The translations under genes were made by a program, and so were the position numbers. The notes beneath the pieces are model-generated. The model searched no databases and was not told where the DNA came from. It worked only from the letters and a program-made list of their open reading frames with translations. A DNA stretch of 64,000 nucleotides from Pediococcus stilesii (lineage in GTDB: Bacteria; Bacillota; Bacilli; Lactobacillales; Lactobacillaceae), in NCBI RefSeq assembly GCF_001437075.1, contig NZ_JQBX01000006.1, positions 1 to 64,000 on the forward strand. Reading direction: 5' to 3'. Shown in pieces: positions 26,620 through 33,810 of this stretch. Within the stretch, counting starts at the first letter, position 1. Each line of letters begins with the position of its first letter.

Positions 26620-28446
26620 ATGGCAGAAAAAATTAGCGGATCAGATGCAGCTTTAAAAGTTATTGAGGAGTGGGGAGTAGACCATATTTATGGTTATCCT
26701 GGGGGATCTTTTGATTCAACGATGAATGCTCTTTATAATCAAAGCAATAAACTCAAATTTATCCAAGTTCGTCACGAAGAAGCCGGTGCTCTTGCAGCGT
26801 CAGCCGAAGCAAAACTAACTGGTAAAATTGCGGTAACATTTGGATCGGCTGGACCTGGTGCAGTTCATTTGATGAATGGACTTTATGATGCACGTCAAGA
26901 TCACGTTCCAGTTTTAGCAATTGTTGCCCAAGTTCCATCAACAAAAATGAATGCAGATAATTTCCAAGCAATTGACGAGGAACCGATTTTTGATGACGTT
27001 TCGGTTTGGAATAGAACAGTTTCATCAGCACAAAGTGTACCAGCGGTTGTTGATGAAGCAATTCGTCAAGCTTATAAACACAATGGCGTTGCCGTTGTTA
27101 CAATTCCAAAGGATTTTGGTTGGGCAATGATCGATGATACATTTGTTTCCAATGCTAAAAATCATGTCGATCCAATTTATCCAGCACCACGTGCAGAAAG
27201 TATTGAAAAGGCTGTTGAGCTAATTAAGAGTGCAAAAGCACCAATAATTTACTTTGGGATTGGTGCAAAACGTGCTGCTAAGGAACTTCAAGCAGTTTCT
27301 GAAAAATACAAGATGCCACTCGTTTCATCCGTTTTGGCGAAGGGAATCTTGGAAGAAAAATACCCTGCATACTTAGGCTCTGCGGGTCGTGTTGCGCCGA
27401 AACCAGGTGCTGAAATTGGTTTTGCAACTGATTTAATTTTATGGGTTGGGAATGATTCACCATTTAGTCGTTTCTTATTTAATCCAAACGCCAAGGTAAT
27501 TCAAATCGATATTGACAATGAAAAGATTGGAAAACGGCATGTGATTGATGTTCCGCTACTTGCTGATGCAAAAGAAGCTTTAGCTGCAATTGCTGCTAAG
27601 GGTGAGGAATTATCACCAACTCCATTCTATAATGCCGCACTGGAAGATAAGAAAAACTGGAATGAGTGGCAAGATAGCTTCAAGAACAGCGAAGAAGTAC
27701 CACTTCGTCCAGAACCAATTTTTGATGTTCTAAATAAGACGGCCAGCGACCAAGCGGTGTTTGCTGTAGATGTTGGTAATGTAAACATTAATTTCGAACG
27801 CTTATTGGATATTCGTGCTGATCAAAAATGGACCACATCTGGACAATATGCAACGATGGGCTACGGACTACCTGCATCGATTGCTGCTAAAATCGCATTT
27901 CCACACCGTGATGTATATAGTTTGAGCGGTGACGGTGGTTTTGCAATGTTGATGGAAGAAATTTTGACTCAAGTGAAGTATCAATTGCACGTTGTTAACA
28001 TTGTGTTTAGTAATGAAACATTAGGATTTATTGAGGCAGAACAACGTGATGATACCCATCAACCACTTTCTGGAGTTGATCTTCCAGACACAGACTGGGC
28101 TACTACTGCAAAGGGCATGGGTGCTGAAGGATTTACTGTAAGAACGTTGCAGGAAATGAAGGATGCAATCAAGGCCGCTGCTGAAACAAGCAAACCAGTA
28201 GTTATCGATGTTAAGTTGACACATGAAATGCCACTTACAACGGAGCATATGTTCCTAGATCCTGCTGTTTATCCACAAGATCAAATTGATGAATATGTTG
28301 CAAAATATCAAGCACAAGACTTGAAACCATTTAGTTACTTCTTAGCACAAGCTGGTGGTGAGCAAGCAAAATCTAATGTCGTTGAAGAAAAACCCGAAGC
28401 TGTTGAATCAACTGATGTAGTTAGTGGTGCTTCACAACATGTTTAA
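26620..28446 (+). CDS. pox: Pyruvate oxidase with C-terminal flavinylation-type motif
   Basis: TPP- and FAD-dependent enzyme converting pyruvate, phosphate and O2 to acetyl phosphate, CO2 and H2O2. The body shows YGYPGGSFDSTMNALY, the TPP-activating Glu in VRHEEAGALAASAEA, and the TPP motif starting GDGGFAML (D438) and ending in VFSN. ATG 26620 follows AGGAAGGAG. The oddity is the end. After FSYFLAQAGGEQ comes a hydrophilic tail of about 30 residues ending DVVSGAS (599-605) plus QHV. This D-x-x-S-G-A-S pattern is that recognised by ApbE FMN transferases, and an apbE gene follows. I infer a covalent FMN on Ser605. Confidence 0.95.
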   Translation: MAEKISGSDAALKVIEEWGVDHIYGYPGGSFDSTMNALYNQSNKLKFIQVRHEEAGALAASAEAKLTGKIAVTFGSAGPGAVHLMNGLYDARQDHVPVLAIVAQVPSTKMNADNFQAIDEEPIFDDVSVWNRTVSSAQSVPAVVDEAIRQAYKHNGVAVVTIPKDFGWAMIDDTFVSNAKNHVDPIYPAPRAESIEKAVELIKSAKAPIIYFGIGAKRAAKELQAVSEKYKMPLVSSVLAKGILEEKYPAYLGSAGRVAPKPGAEIGFATDLILWVGNDSPFSRFLFNPNAKVIQIDIDNEKIGKRHVIDVPLLADAKEALAAIAAKGEELSPTPFYNAALEDKKNWNEWQDSFKNSEEVPLRPEPIFDVLNKTASDQAVFAVDVGNVNINFERLLDIRADQKWTTSGQYATMGYGLPASIAAKIAFPHRDVYSLSGDGGFAMLMEEILTQVKYQLHVVNIVFSNETLGFIEAEQRDDTHQPLSGVDLPDTDWATTAKGMGAEGFTVRTLQEMKDAIKAAAETSKPVVIDVKLTHEMPLTTEHMFLDPAVYPQDQIDEYVAKYQAQDLKPFSYFLAQAGGEQAKSNVVEEKPEAVESTDVVSGASQHV

Positions 28447-28481
28447 ATAAACAAGAATAATCCATATTCTTGACAATTGAG

Positions 28482-28522
28482 CAGTCTTCGTCCACGTAAT
28501 ATGGAGCGAAGACTGTTTTTTT
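28482..28522 (+). terminator. Terminator after pyruvate oxidase
   Basis: CAGTCTTCG (28482-28490) pairs with CGAAGACTG (28507-28515), followed by a T-run. A smaller hairpin CAAGAATA/TATTCTTG lies just before it at about 28452-28472. Pyruvate oxidase and the apbE operon are therefore separate transcription units. Confidence 0.8.
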
Positions 28523-28533
28523 AAAACACTAAA

Positions 28534-28561
28534 TGAAATCGGTTTCGTGGTGGGGTATAAT
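28534..28561 (+). promoter_or_regulatory. Promoter of the apbE operon with cre-like box
   Basis: TATAAT at 28556-28561 is a perfect -10 box; TGAAAT (28534-28539) at 16 bp is a weak -35. TGAAATCGGTTTCG (28534-28547) matches the broad cre consensus TGNAANCGNWNNCA except for the last base and covers the -35. Both the oxidase and the apbE operon would thus answer to CcpA. Confidence 0.55.
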
Positions 28562-28595
28562 GTAGTCATATAGAAAATTATGGGAGACGAATGTC

Positions 28596-29531
28596 ATGGA
28601 ACTTATTAATAAACAATATCGGGCGTTAGGAACCATAATTAGTCTATCAGTCGCACCACCAGCAACTGAAAGTGTTTTAGATCAAGCTGACCGGTTGATT
28701 GACACTTTTGAGGATCATTTAACCGTTAATCGTTCTCAATCTGAAGTAATGTCAATCAATCATCAGGCGGGAATTAAGCCAGTAGTTGTTTCGAAATTAA
28801 CATATGACTTAATTAAAACCGCTGTAACCATTAGCCGGAAGCATTTAGGTTTTAATGTTGCGATTGGTCCACTTGTTAAACTTTGGAAGATCGGTTTTAA
28901 AGGAGCAAACAAACCATCCGACGAGGCAATTCAAGAGCGTTTAAAATTAATCAATCCTGAAGCTATCCGAGTTGATGATGAGCAGCATAGTGTGTATTTG
29001 GAACATAAGGGGATGGAACTTGATTTAGGCGGAATTGCCAAGGGTTTTATTGCTGATGAGGTAAAAAAGCTGTGGGTTAATCAAGGTGTTCGTACTGGAA
29101 TTATTGATTTAGGTGGCAATATTTTGCTAGTCGGACCGAGTTTACATGAAGATGCCAAGTGGAATATTGGTGTGCAAAACCCAATAAAGGAACGCCATAT
29201 CCCACTTGGTGTGTTACATATCAAAGCTAAGTCGATCGGTACCTCGGGAATCTATGAACGAAAGTTAATTCTAAATGGTAAAGAATACCACCACATGTTT
29301 GATTCGAAGACTGGCTATCCGATTGCGAATAATTTGGCTAGCGTAACTATTGTCAGTGACCGTTCAATCGACGGCGAAATTTGGTCAACAATTGCATTCT
29401 ATCAAGGAATTGAAAAGGGAAGACAGCTAATTGAGGATCAAGATGGAATTGAAGCTGTGTTTGTAACGCGTGATCTAAAGGTAGAAGTTACTAGTGGTTT
29501 GATAAATTTATTTAGTGGGGTGGATGACTAA
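28596..29531 (+). CDS. apbE: FAD:protein FMN transferase, cytoplasmic ApbE
   Basis: ApbE enzymes attach FMN from FAD to Ser/Thr of a D-x-x-(S/T)-G-A-(S/T) motif by a phosphoester bond. This 311-residue protein shows the family order: YRALGTIISLSV at the start, GPLVKLWKIG, ELDLGGIAKGFIADEV, IDLGGNILLVG, SIGTSGIYERK, HHMFDSKTGYP and SIDGEIWSTIAF near the metal site. There is no signal peptide or lipobox, so it acts in the cytoplasm, unlike the exported ApbE of RNF, NQR or extracellular electron transfer. It sits between two genes whose products carry the target motif (pox and the second reductase), which names its likely substrates. Confidence 0.93.
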   Translation: MELINKQYRALGTIISLSVAPPATESVLDQADRLIDTFEDHLTVNRSQSEVMSINHQAGIKPVVVSKLTYDLIKTAVTISRKHLGFNVAIGPLVKLWKIGFKGANKPSDEAIQERLKLINPEAIRVDDEQHSVYLEHKGMELDLGGIAKGFIADEVKKLWVNQGVRTGIIDLGGNILLVGPSLHEDAKWNIGVQNPIKERHIPLGVLHIKAKSIGTSGIYERKLILNGKEYHHMFDSKTGYPIANNLASVTIVSDRSIDGEIWSTIAFYQGIEKGRQLIEDQDGIEAVFVTRDLKVEVTSGLINLFSGVDD

Positions 29532-29577
29532 TACGGAGTTTGGTAGTGTTGTTAAAAAATGAAGAGAGGGTTGCTTT

Positions 29578-30210
29578 ATGAAAAAATTTATTGCAATTGT
29601 TGGAACTAACGCGAAAAAATCGACTAATCGAACATTATTACAGTATATGAAAAAACGTTATGCCGCGAGCGCAGAAATTGAAATTGTTGAAGTTGCGGGC
29701 TTGCCATTGTTTAAGAAGACGAAGGAGATGCTTGTACCTCAGTATGCAAAAGAAATTGCACAAAAGATTGATGTAGCTGATGGTGTAATAATTGGAACAC
29801 CCGAATATGATCATTCCATTCCGGCGATTTTGTCGAGTGCACTGGCGTGGCTATCATATGGAATGCACCCACTTTTAGATAAACCGGTGATGATTACCGG
29901 AGCATCTTATGGTGCTTTAGGTGCTTCACGTGCACAGGCTCAGTTAAGGCAGATCTTGGACTCTCCAGAAATTAAGGCGCGTATTATGCCAAGTTCCGAA
30001 TTTTTACTCGGAAATTCACTAAAAGCGTTTGATGAAGATGGTAACTTAAACGATCAAGAACAGAGCGAACAACTAGATGGCTTATTTAAGGATTTCCTGC
30101 TGTTTACGGATATTTCCAATCAGTTAAATCATGCAAATGTAACAAACGAAAAGGAAATGAATAATTTTTCGTGGGATGAAGGTTCAAGTAGACGGGAGGA
30201 AGAAAAATGA
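29578..30210 (+). CDS. NAD(P)H-dependent FMN reductase family protein
   Basis: Flavodoxin-fold protein of 210 residues related to NADPH-dependent FMN and azo reductases. It starts FIAIVGTNAKKSTNRTLLQYM (flavin phosphate loop); GTPEYDHSIPAILSSALAWLS and MITGASYGALGASRAQAQLRQIL are the flavin-contacting and dimer segments. It lacks a flavinylation tail. AGAGAGGG precedes the start; it overlaps the next gene by 4 bp (ATGA), so the two are translationally coupled paralogues. It would supply reducing equivalents from NAD(P)H to free or bound flavin. Whether it pairs with the tailed paralogue is not known. Confidence 0.85.
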   Translation: MKKFIAIVGTNAKKSTNRTLLQYMKKRYAASAEIEIVEVAGLPLFKKTKEMLVPQYAKEIAQKIDVADGVIIGTPEYDHSIPAILSSALAWLSYGMHPLLDKPVMITGASYGALGASRAQAQLRQILDSPEIKARIMPSSEFLLGNSLKAFDEDGNLNDQEQSEQLDGLFKDFLLFTDISNQLNHANVTNEKEMNNFSWDEGSSRREEEK

Positions 30211-31538
30211 GATTAGTTGCAATAGCAGGCTCAATTGGTGAACAATCATATAACAGAATGTTGCTGCAGTTTATGGCTGATTATTATAAAGATTTGGTCC
30301 AGATTGATTTAGTAGATATTGACGATGTTCCGGTTTTTAACGAGGATGATGATTTAAGCAACAGTGAAGCAGTACAAAAGGTTTATCAAAAAGTTTTTGG
30401 AGCGGATGGAGTCATTTTAGCAACTCCTGAACATAACCACACGGTTCCGGCGGCGATGAAAAATGTGATTGAATGGCTCTCCTATAAGCTACATCCACTC
30501 GATGGTAAACCAGTTTGGGTTGTGGGGGCTTCATACTTCAATCAGGGATCTTCAAGAGCACAACTGCACTTGAAGCAGATTCTTGAATCGCCTGGTGTAA
30601 ACGCAATTGTTATGCCAGGCAACGAGTTCTTGCTACGTAATGCTAAAGAAGCGTTTGATGATAACGGACAATTGAAGGATGAGGGAACCGTTAAGTTTCT
30701 TGATAGTATAATTCAAAAATTTATTAAATTCGTGAAGGTGATTGATATGCTCGATGCTCCAGATCCAAAAACATATAAAGATGAAGATTTAGAATCAAAG
30801 GGGAAGGTTAACACAACCATTGAAGGTGTTGATATGAATGATGAGCACTGGGTTGAAAAAGCCGCTGAAAAGGTCCACGCTGTTGAAGGTGGAACCTATG
30901 TTAAGCTTGACCGTGGGTTATTGACGGTTGATCAGTTAAATTACTTCTTAAAGACAATGCCAGTAGAATTGACATTCGCTGATGATAACAACCAATTTAT
31001 TTACTACAATAAGAGTCTCCCAACCGAAAAAATGTTAGCACCAAGACGTCCAGGACAAGCAGGTGATCCACTTGGATCAGTTCATCCAGGTCGTGCCGTA
31101 GACCACGTTAAGCAGGTTATTCACGCTTTACGGACTGGTGAAAGTGACCTAGTATCTATGCCCGTTCCGGGAAATGGACCGGATCGTCATATTATGCACT
31201 ATTATAAAGCAATGCATGACGAAAATGGACGTTATCGTGGTGTAAACGAATGGGTTGTAGATATTATGCCTATTATTAAATACTATTTAGCCGTAACAGG
31301 TAAAAAATTAGTTGACGATCCAACGGCGACACCGATTTCACCAATTACAGGAGTTGACGTAACATCTGGGGCATCAGCAAAAGCTCCAGAAACGGATGCA
31401 ACTAGTGGTGCATCTGAAGAACCTCAGTCAGAGCCCAAACAACCTGAAGTAGACACAACAAGTGGTGCTTCAGAAGAGCCTAAACCAGAACCTAAAAAGC
31501 CCGAAGTTGATGCAACCAGCGGCGCTTCAGAAAATTAG
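30207..31538 (+). CDS. NAD(P)H:FMN reductase with PAS-like domain and four-motif flavinylation tail
   Basis: A 443-residue three-part protein. Residues 1-180 form an NADPH-dependent FMN reductase domain (VAIAGSIGEQSYNRMLLQF, TPEHNHTVPAAMKNVIEWLS). About 205-350 is a PAS-like domain of the type found with DUF438 (FADDNNQFIYYNKSLP, VHPGRAVDHVKQVI). From about 375 a Pro/Glu/Lys-rich tail carries DVTSGAS (384-390), DATSGAS (397-403), DTTSGAS (416-422) and DATSGAS (435-441). The last two repeats are 19 residues apart. Each motif fits the ApbE target pattern, so up to four covalent FMN groups are predicted. No signal peptide is present. I infer a soluble multi-flavin electron carrier; domain calls are firm, modification is inference. 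Confidence 0.85.
   Translation: MRLVAIAGSIGEQSYNRMLLQFMADYYKDLVQIDLVDIDDVPVFNEDDDLSNSEAVQKVYQKVFGADGVILATPEHNHTVPAAMKNVIEWLSYKLHPLDGKPVWVVGASYFNQGSSRAQLHLKQILESPGVNAIVMPGNEFLLRNAKEAFDDNGQLKDEGTVKFLDSIIQKFIKFVKVIDMLDAPDPKTYKDEDLESKGKVNTTIEGVDMNDEHWVEKAAEKVHAVEGGTYVKLDRGLLTVDQLNYFLKTMPVELTFADDNNQFIYYNKSLPTEKMLAPRRPGQAGDPLGSVHPGRAVDHVKQVIHALRTGESDLVSMPVPGNGPDRHIMHYYKAMHDENGRYRGVNEWVVDIMPIIKYYLAVTGKKLVDDPTATPISPITGVDVTSGASAKAPETDATSGASEEPQSEPKQPEVDTTSGASEEPKPEPKKPEVDATSGASEN
31356..31529 (+). repeat. Degenerate coding repeat encoding four S-G-A-S motifs
   Basis: The motif-coding stretches at 31356-31376, 31395-31415, 31452-31472 and 31509-31529 encode DVTSGAS, DATSGAS, DTTSGAS and DATSGAS. The last units are spaced 57 bp. 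The first Ser is written TCT, AGT, AGT, AGC, and Thr as ACA, ACT, ACA, ACC. The protein motif is kept while synonymous positions differ, which argues for old repeats under selection, not a fresh duplication. Confidence 0.9.
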
Positions 31539-31562
31539 TCAAGCGGTACGGTAGATAAATTA

Positions 31563-31607
31563 AAATCTCAATTAGGTGAGCTTACGTTCATCCGATTGAG
31601 ATTTTTT
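31563..31607 (+). terminator. Terminator of the apbE operon
   Basis: AAATCTCAAT (31563-31572) pairs perfectly with ATTGAGATTT (31595-31604), followed by Ts. Confidence 0.8.
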
Positions 31608-31640
31608 AATATAGTGATTGGTAATACAAAAAAGTTGCTA

Positions 31641-31676
31641 AAATAATATCTTAATGATATTATTTTGATATCAAAA
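31641..31676 (+). promoter_or_regulatory. Candidate operator of the RHH protein (GATAT repeats)
   Basis: AAATAATATC (31641-31650) is inverted in GATATTATTT (31656-31665), and TTTTGATATCAAAA (31663-31676) is a 14-bp palindrome. GATAT therefore occurs at 31656 and 31667, 11 bp apart, with its complement at 31646. Tandem half-sites spaced by about one helical turn immediately before the AAAGGAGGA site are typical of ribbon-helix-helix autorepression. Confidence 0.5.
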
Positions 31677-31685
31677 GGAGGAAGC

Positions 31686-32015
31686 ATGGCTGAAAAAAAT
31701 GAAGAAAAGCGCTTTTTACTTCGACTTGATCAAAAACTTTATGATCGTTTACAATCGGAGGCTGATCGGCAAGGCCGGAGTGTAAACGCCCATATTATTA
31801 ATATCTTGAATAATACGAGTGACCCATCAACTTTTGAGCAACGCCAAGTCATTGGAAAAGTAATTTCGGGAGCGGATCTAACTGGGAATGGTTTAGTGCA
31901 GGTTTCAGGTATTTACTATCGATATCTGTTAGATGATAATGGGGATTTGGATGTACACGCACAATATGCAATTATTGAAGCGACGGGTAATATTTTAACG
32001 TTAAAGAAAATATAG
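31686..32015 (+). CDS. Ribbon-helix-helix (Arc-like) protein with C-terminal OB-like domain
   Basis: A 109-residue protein. Residues 8-42 (KRFLLRLDQKLYDRLQSEADRQGRSVN, then AHIINIL) are a clear Arc-type ribbon-helix-helix DNA-binding domain. Residues 65-109 hold a short beta-rich domain (GLVQVSGIYYRYLLDD, AQYAIIEATGNILTLKKI). Its glycine, aromatic and final L-x-L pattern resembles the OB fold of NfeD, the usual partner of SPFH proteins. That resemblance is by eye. ATG 31686 follows AAAGGAGGA; an upstream in-frame start at 31665 lies inside the operator. The SPFH gene follows 14 bp downstream, so the two form an operon. Not an obvious toxin-antitoxin pair. Confidence 0.75.
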   Translation: MAEKNEEKRFLLRLDQKLYDRLQSEADRQGRSVNAHIINILNNTSDPSTFEQRQVIGKVISGADLTGNGLVQVSGIYYRYLLDDNGDLDVHAQYAIIEATGNILTLKKI

Positions 32016-32029
32016 GAGGAGTTTAATAA

Positions 32030-32845
32030 ATGCTAGGAATAAAAATTGTTCCACAAAACAATCAAGGGTTAGTAGAAACTTTGGGGAAGTACAGACGAAG
32101 TGTTGAATCGGGATTAAATTTCTACGTACCACTTTTTCAGAAAATTAGAAATATTAGTTTAGCAATGAGACCGTTATCACTACCAAATTATTCTATTATT
32201 ACAAAAGATAATGCAGATGTCTCTGCTAGTTTAACGTTAAATTATCATGTCACTGACGCAGCAAAATATCAGTATGAAAATACGGATTCAGTTGAATCAA
32301 TGGCACAGTTAGTTCGAGGACACTTGAGAGATATAATCGGACGGATGGATCTAAATGAGGCCTTAGGTTCAACCGCAAAAATTAACCAGGAGCTGGCGTT
32401 AGCAATTGGAGACCTAACTAATACTTACGGAATCAATGTTGATCGGATTAATATTGATGAATTAACCCCTTCGAAGGCCATTCAGGAAGCGATGGATAAA
32501 CAATTGACGGCCGACCGTGAACGGGTTGCGACAATTGCCAAAGCAGAAGGAGAGGCTAAATCAATCGAATTAACGACGAAGGCCAAAAATGACGCCTTGA
32601 TGGCAACGGCAAAAGCGGAAGCGGACGCAACTAAAACAAGAGCCGATGCGGAAAAATATCGAATTGATACGATTCAGGCAGGATTGACAAAAGTTGATCA
32701 TAAGTATTTTGAAAATCAATCAATTGAGGCATTCTCGGAGTTAGCTAATTCCTCAGCTAATCTAGTGGTTGTTCCATCCGAAGGCATCAAAGATGTTGGA
32801 AAAATACCGGTGGCTGGAAAGCTTCTTAAAAAAGGAATGCAGTAA
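32030..32845 (+). CDS. SPFH/Band 7 (prohibitin-like) protein
   Basis: A 271-residue SPFH-domain protein. About residues 5-170 are the SPFH domain (LVETLGKYRRSVESGLNFYVP, ITKDNADVSASLTLNYHV), followed by an Ala/Glu/Lys-rich helix of about 165-225 that should form a coiled coil and drive oligomerisation. Most relatives have an N-terminal membrane helix; none is visible here, so it may be a peripheral or soluble member. AGGAGG precedes the start. Paired with the RHH protein; function unknown beyond the membrane-scaffold role of the family. Confidence 0.88.
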   Translation: MLGIKIVPQNNQGLVETLGKYRRSVESGLNFYVPLFQKIRNISLAMRPLSLPNYSIITKDNADVSASLTLNYHVTDAAKYQYENTDSVESMAQLVRGHLRDIIGRMDLNEALGSTAKINQELALAIGDLTNTYGINVDRINIDELTPSKAIQEAMDKQLTADRERVATIAKAEGEAKSIELTTKAKNDALMATAKAEADATKTRADAEKYRIDTIQAGLTKVDHKYFENQSIEAFSELANSSANLVVVPSEGIKDVGKIPVAGKLLKKGMQ

Positions 32846-32869
32846 TTTATACGGGAAGTAATTCAATTT

Positions 32870-32915
32870 AGTTCTAACGGTGCTAGATAAAACTAGTTAT
32901 TGTTGGAACTTTTTT
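32870..32915 (+). terminator. Terminator after the SPFH gene
   Basis: AGTTCTAAC (32870-32878) pairs with GTTGGAACT (32902-32910) with one mismatch, plus an inner CTAG pair, followed by a T-run. Between it and 33060 I see no gene. Confidence 0.7.
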
Positions 32916-33060
32916 GTTTGTATTATTATTTTTGTAGAAGAATTTCATCTAGTTTAGTTATCGATGTATCATTTGTAATACGGGTGTTATTTATTTTGAG
33001 GGTAAATATTTTTTAATACATTCAATATCATTTATAATGGCAATAGTTAGGGAGGTTCAA

Positions 33061-33105
33061 TAACAAAAAACCATCGATTGGAGTGCTTAACTCCAATCGA
33101 TGGTT
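33061..33105 (-). terminator. Terminator of the tRNA transcript
   Basis: AACCATCGATTGGAGT (33069-33084) pairs perfectly with ACTCCAATCGATGGTT (33090-33105), loop of 5. Read on the minus strand the stem runs into TTTTTTG, so it ends the two-tRNA transcript. Confidence 0.88.
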
Positions 33106-33123
33106 CCCATATAAAACACAAAA

Positions 33124-33196
33124 TTGGCCATACTGGGCTCGAACCAGTAAATTACGGATTCAGAGTCCGCTGCCTTACCAATTTGGCGAATGGCCA
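33124..33196 (-). tRNA. tRNA-Gln (anticodon CTG)
   Basis: A 73-nt cloverleaf on the minus strand: acceptor TGGCCAT/ATGGCCA with discriminator A, D-loop AAATTGGTAAG, anticodon arm GCGGA-CTCTGAA-TCCGT, and TGGTTCGAGCC in the T arm. The anticodon CTG reads CAG. The weak U1-A72 pair is usual for tRNA-Gln. CCA is not encoded. Confidence 0.92.
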
Positions 33197-33203
33197 ATAA
33201 AAA

Positions 33204-33276
33204 TCACCCGCACGGGGATCGAACCCGTAACTCCGGCTTGAGAGGCCGACGTCTTAACCAATTTGACCAGCGGGCA
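33204..33276 (-). tRNA. tRNA-Glu (anticodon CTC)
   Basis: A 73-nt cloverleaf on the minus strand, 7 bp before tRNA-Gln and on the same transcript. The anticodon arm is TCGGC-CTCTCAA-GCCGG, anticodon CTC for GAG codons; the T arm has GGGTTCGATCCC. The first acceptor pair is a U-G wobble. CCA is not encoded. Confidence 0.9.
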
Positions 33277-33334
33277 AATTACTCTATTAATTTACACTAA
33301 AATTAATGTTTCGTCAATAAGAGTTTGAAAAAAA

Positions 33335-33799
33335 TTAGCTAATTTCCAAAATTTTAACTTGATAAGACATATCAGGAGCAAGAATGGTGACAATATCTTG
33401 GACTTGATGGTGCATTAAAGCGGAACCTAACGGTGATTGATAAGAAAGCTTGGCTTTTTCAACATCGGCTTCATGTTTACCAACAATTTCGTAAGAAGTC
33501 TCAAACTGATCCTCGAGAAAACAAATCTTAACTTGGCTGCCTAAATCAATTCGAGATGAATTGGATGGCTTAATGATTTTAGAATAACTTATCTGGCGCT
33601 GAAGGTAACGTAACCGGCCTTCTAGTCTCCGTAGGTCACGTTTTGCGGAACTGTACTCTGCATTTTCTGAAAGATCTCCCAAAGCTCTGGCATCGGCGAG
33701 AGCCTTAATTAACGTCGGACGTGTTTGCTTCAATTGATTAATTTCAGCATTGATCTTGTCATAGCCATTTTGAGTCATTGGTACAAAACTCGGCTGCAT
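33335..33799 (-). CDS. GreA/GreB-family transcription elongation factor (paralogue)
   Basis: A 154-residue protein with the Gre layout. The N-terminal coiled coil (about 10-78) has the tip motif ALGDLSENAEY, whose acidic residues reach the RNA polymerase active site to stimulate transcript cleavage. The C-terminal FKBP-like domain follows (GSQVKICFLED, SPLGSALMHHQVQDIVTI). The start MQPSFVPMTQNGYDKINAE is not that of a typical housekeeping GreA, and the context is odd, so I read it as a second Gre paralogue. It shares an operon with the unknown gene 33811-34152. Confidence 0.82.
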   Translation of the reverse strand: MQPSFVPMTQNGYDKINAEINQLKQTRPTLIKALADARALGDLSENAEYSSAKRDLRRLEGRLRYLQRQISYSKIIKPSNSSRIDLGSQVKICFLEDQFETSYEIVGKHEADVEKAKLSYQSPLGSALMHHQVQDIVTILAPDMSYQVKILEIS

Positions 33800-33810
33800 A
33801 GTGTGCCTCC

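Noticed and set aside
31686-32845. RHH plus neighbour as a toxin-antitoxin pair
   Set aside because: The downstream gene is a 271-residue SPFH protein, not a toxin family, although the RHH domain and operator layout first suggested it.
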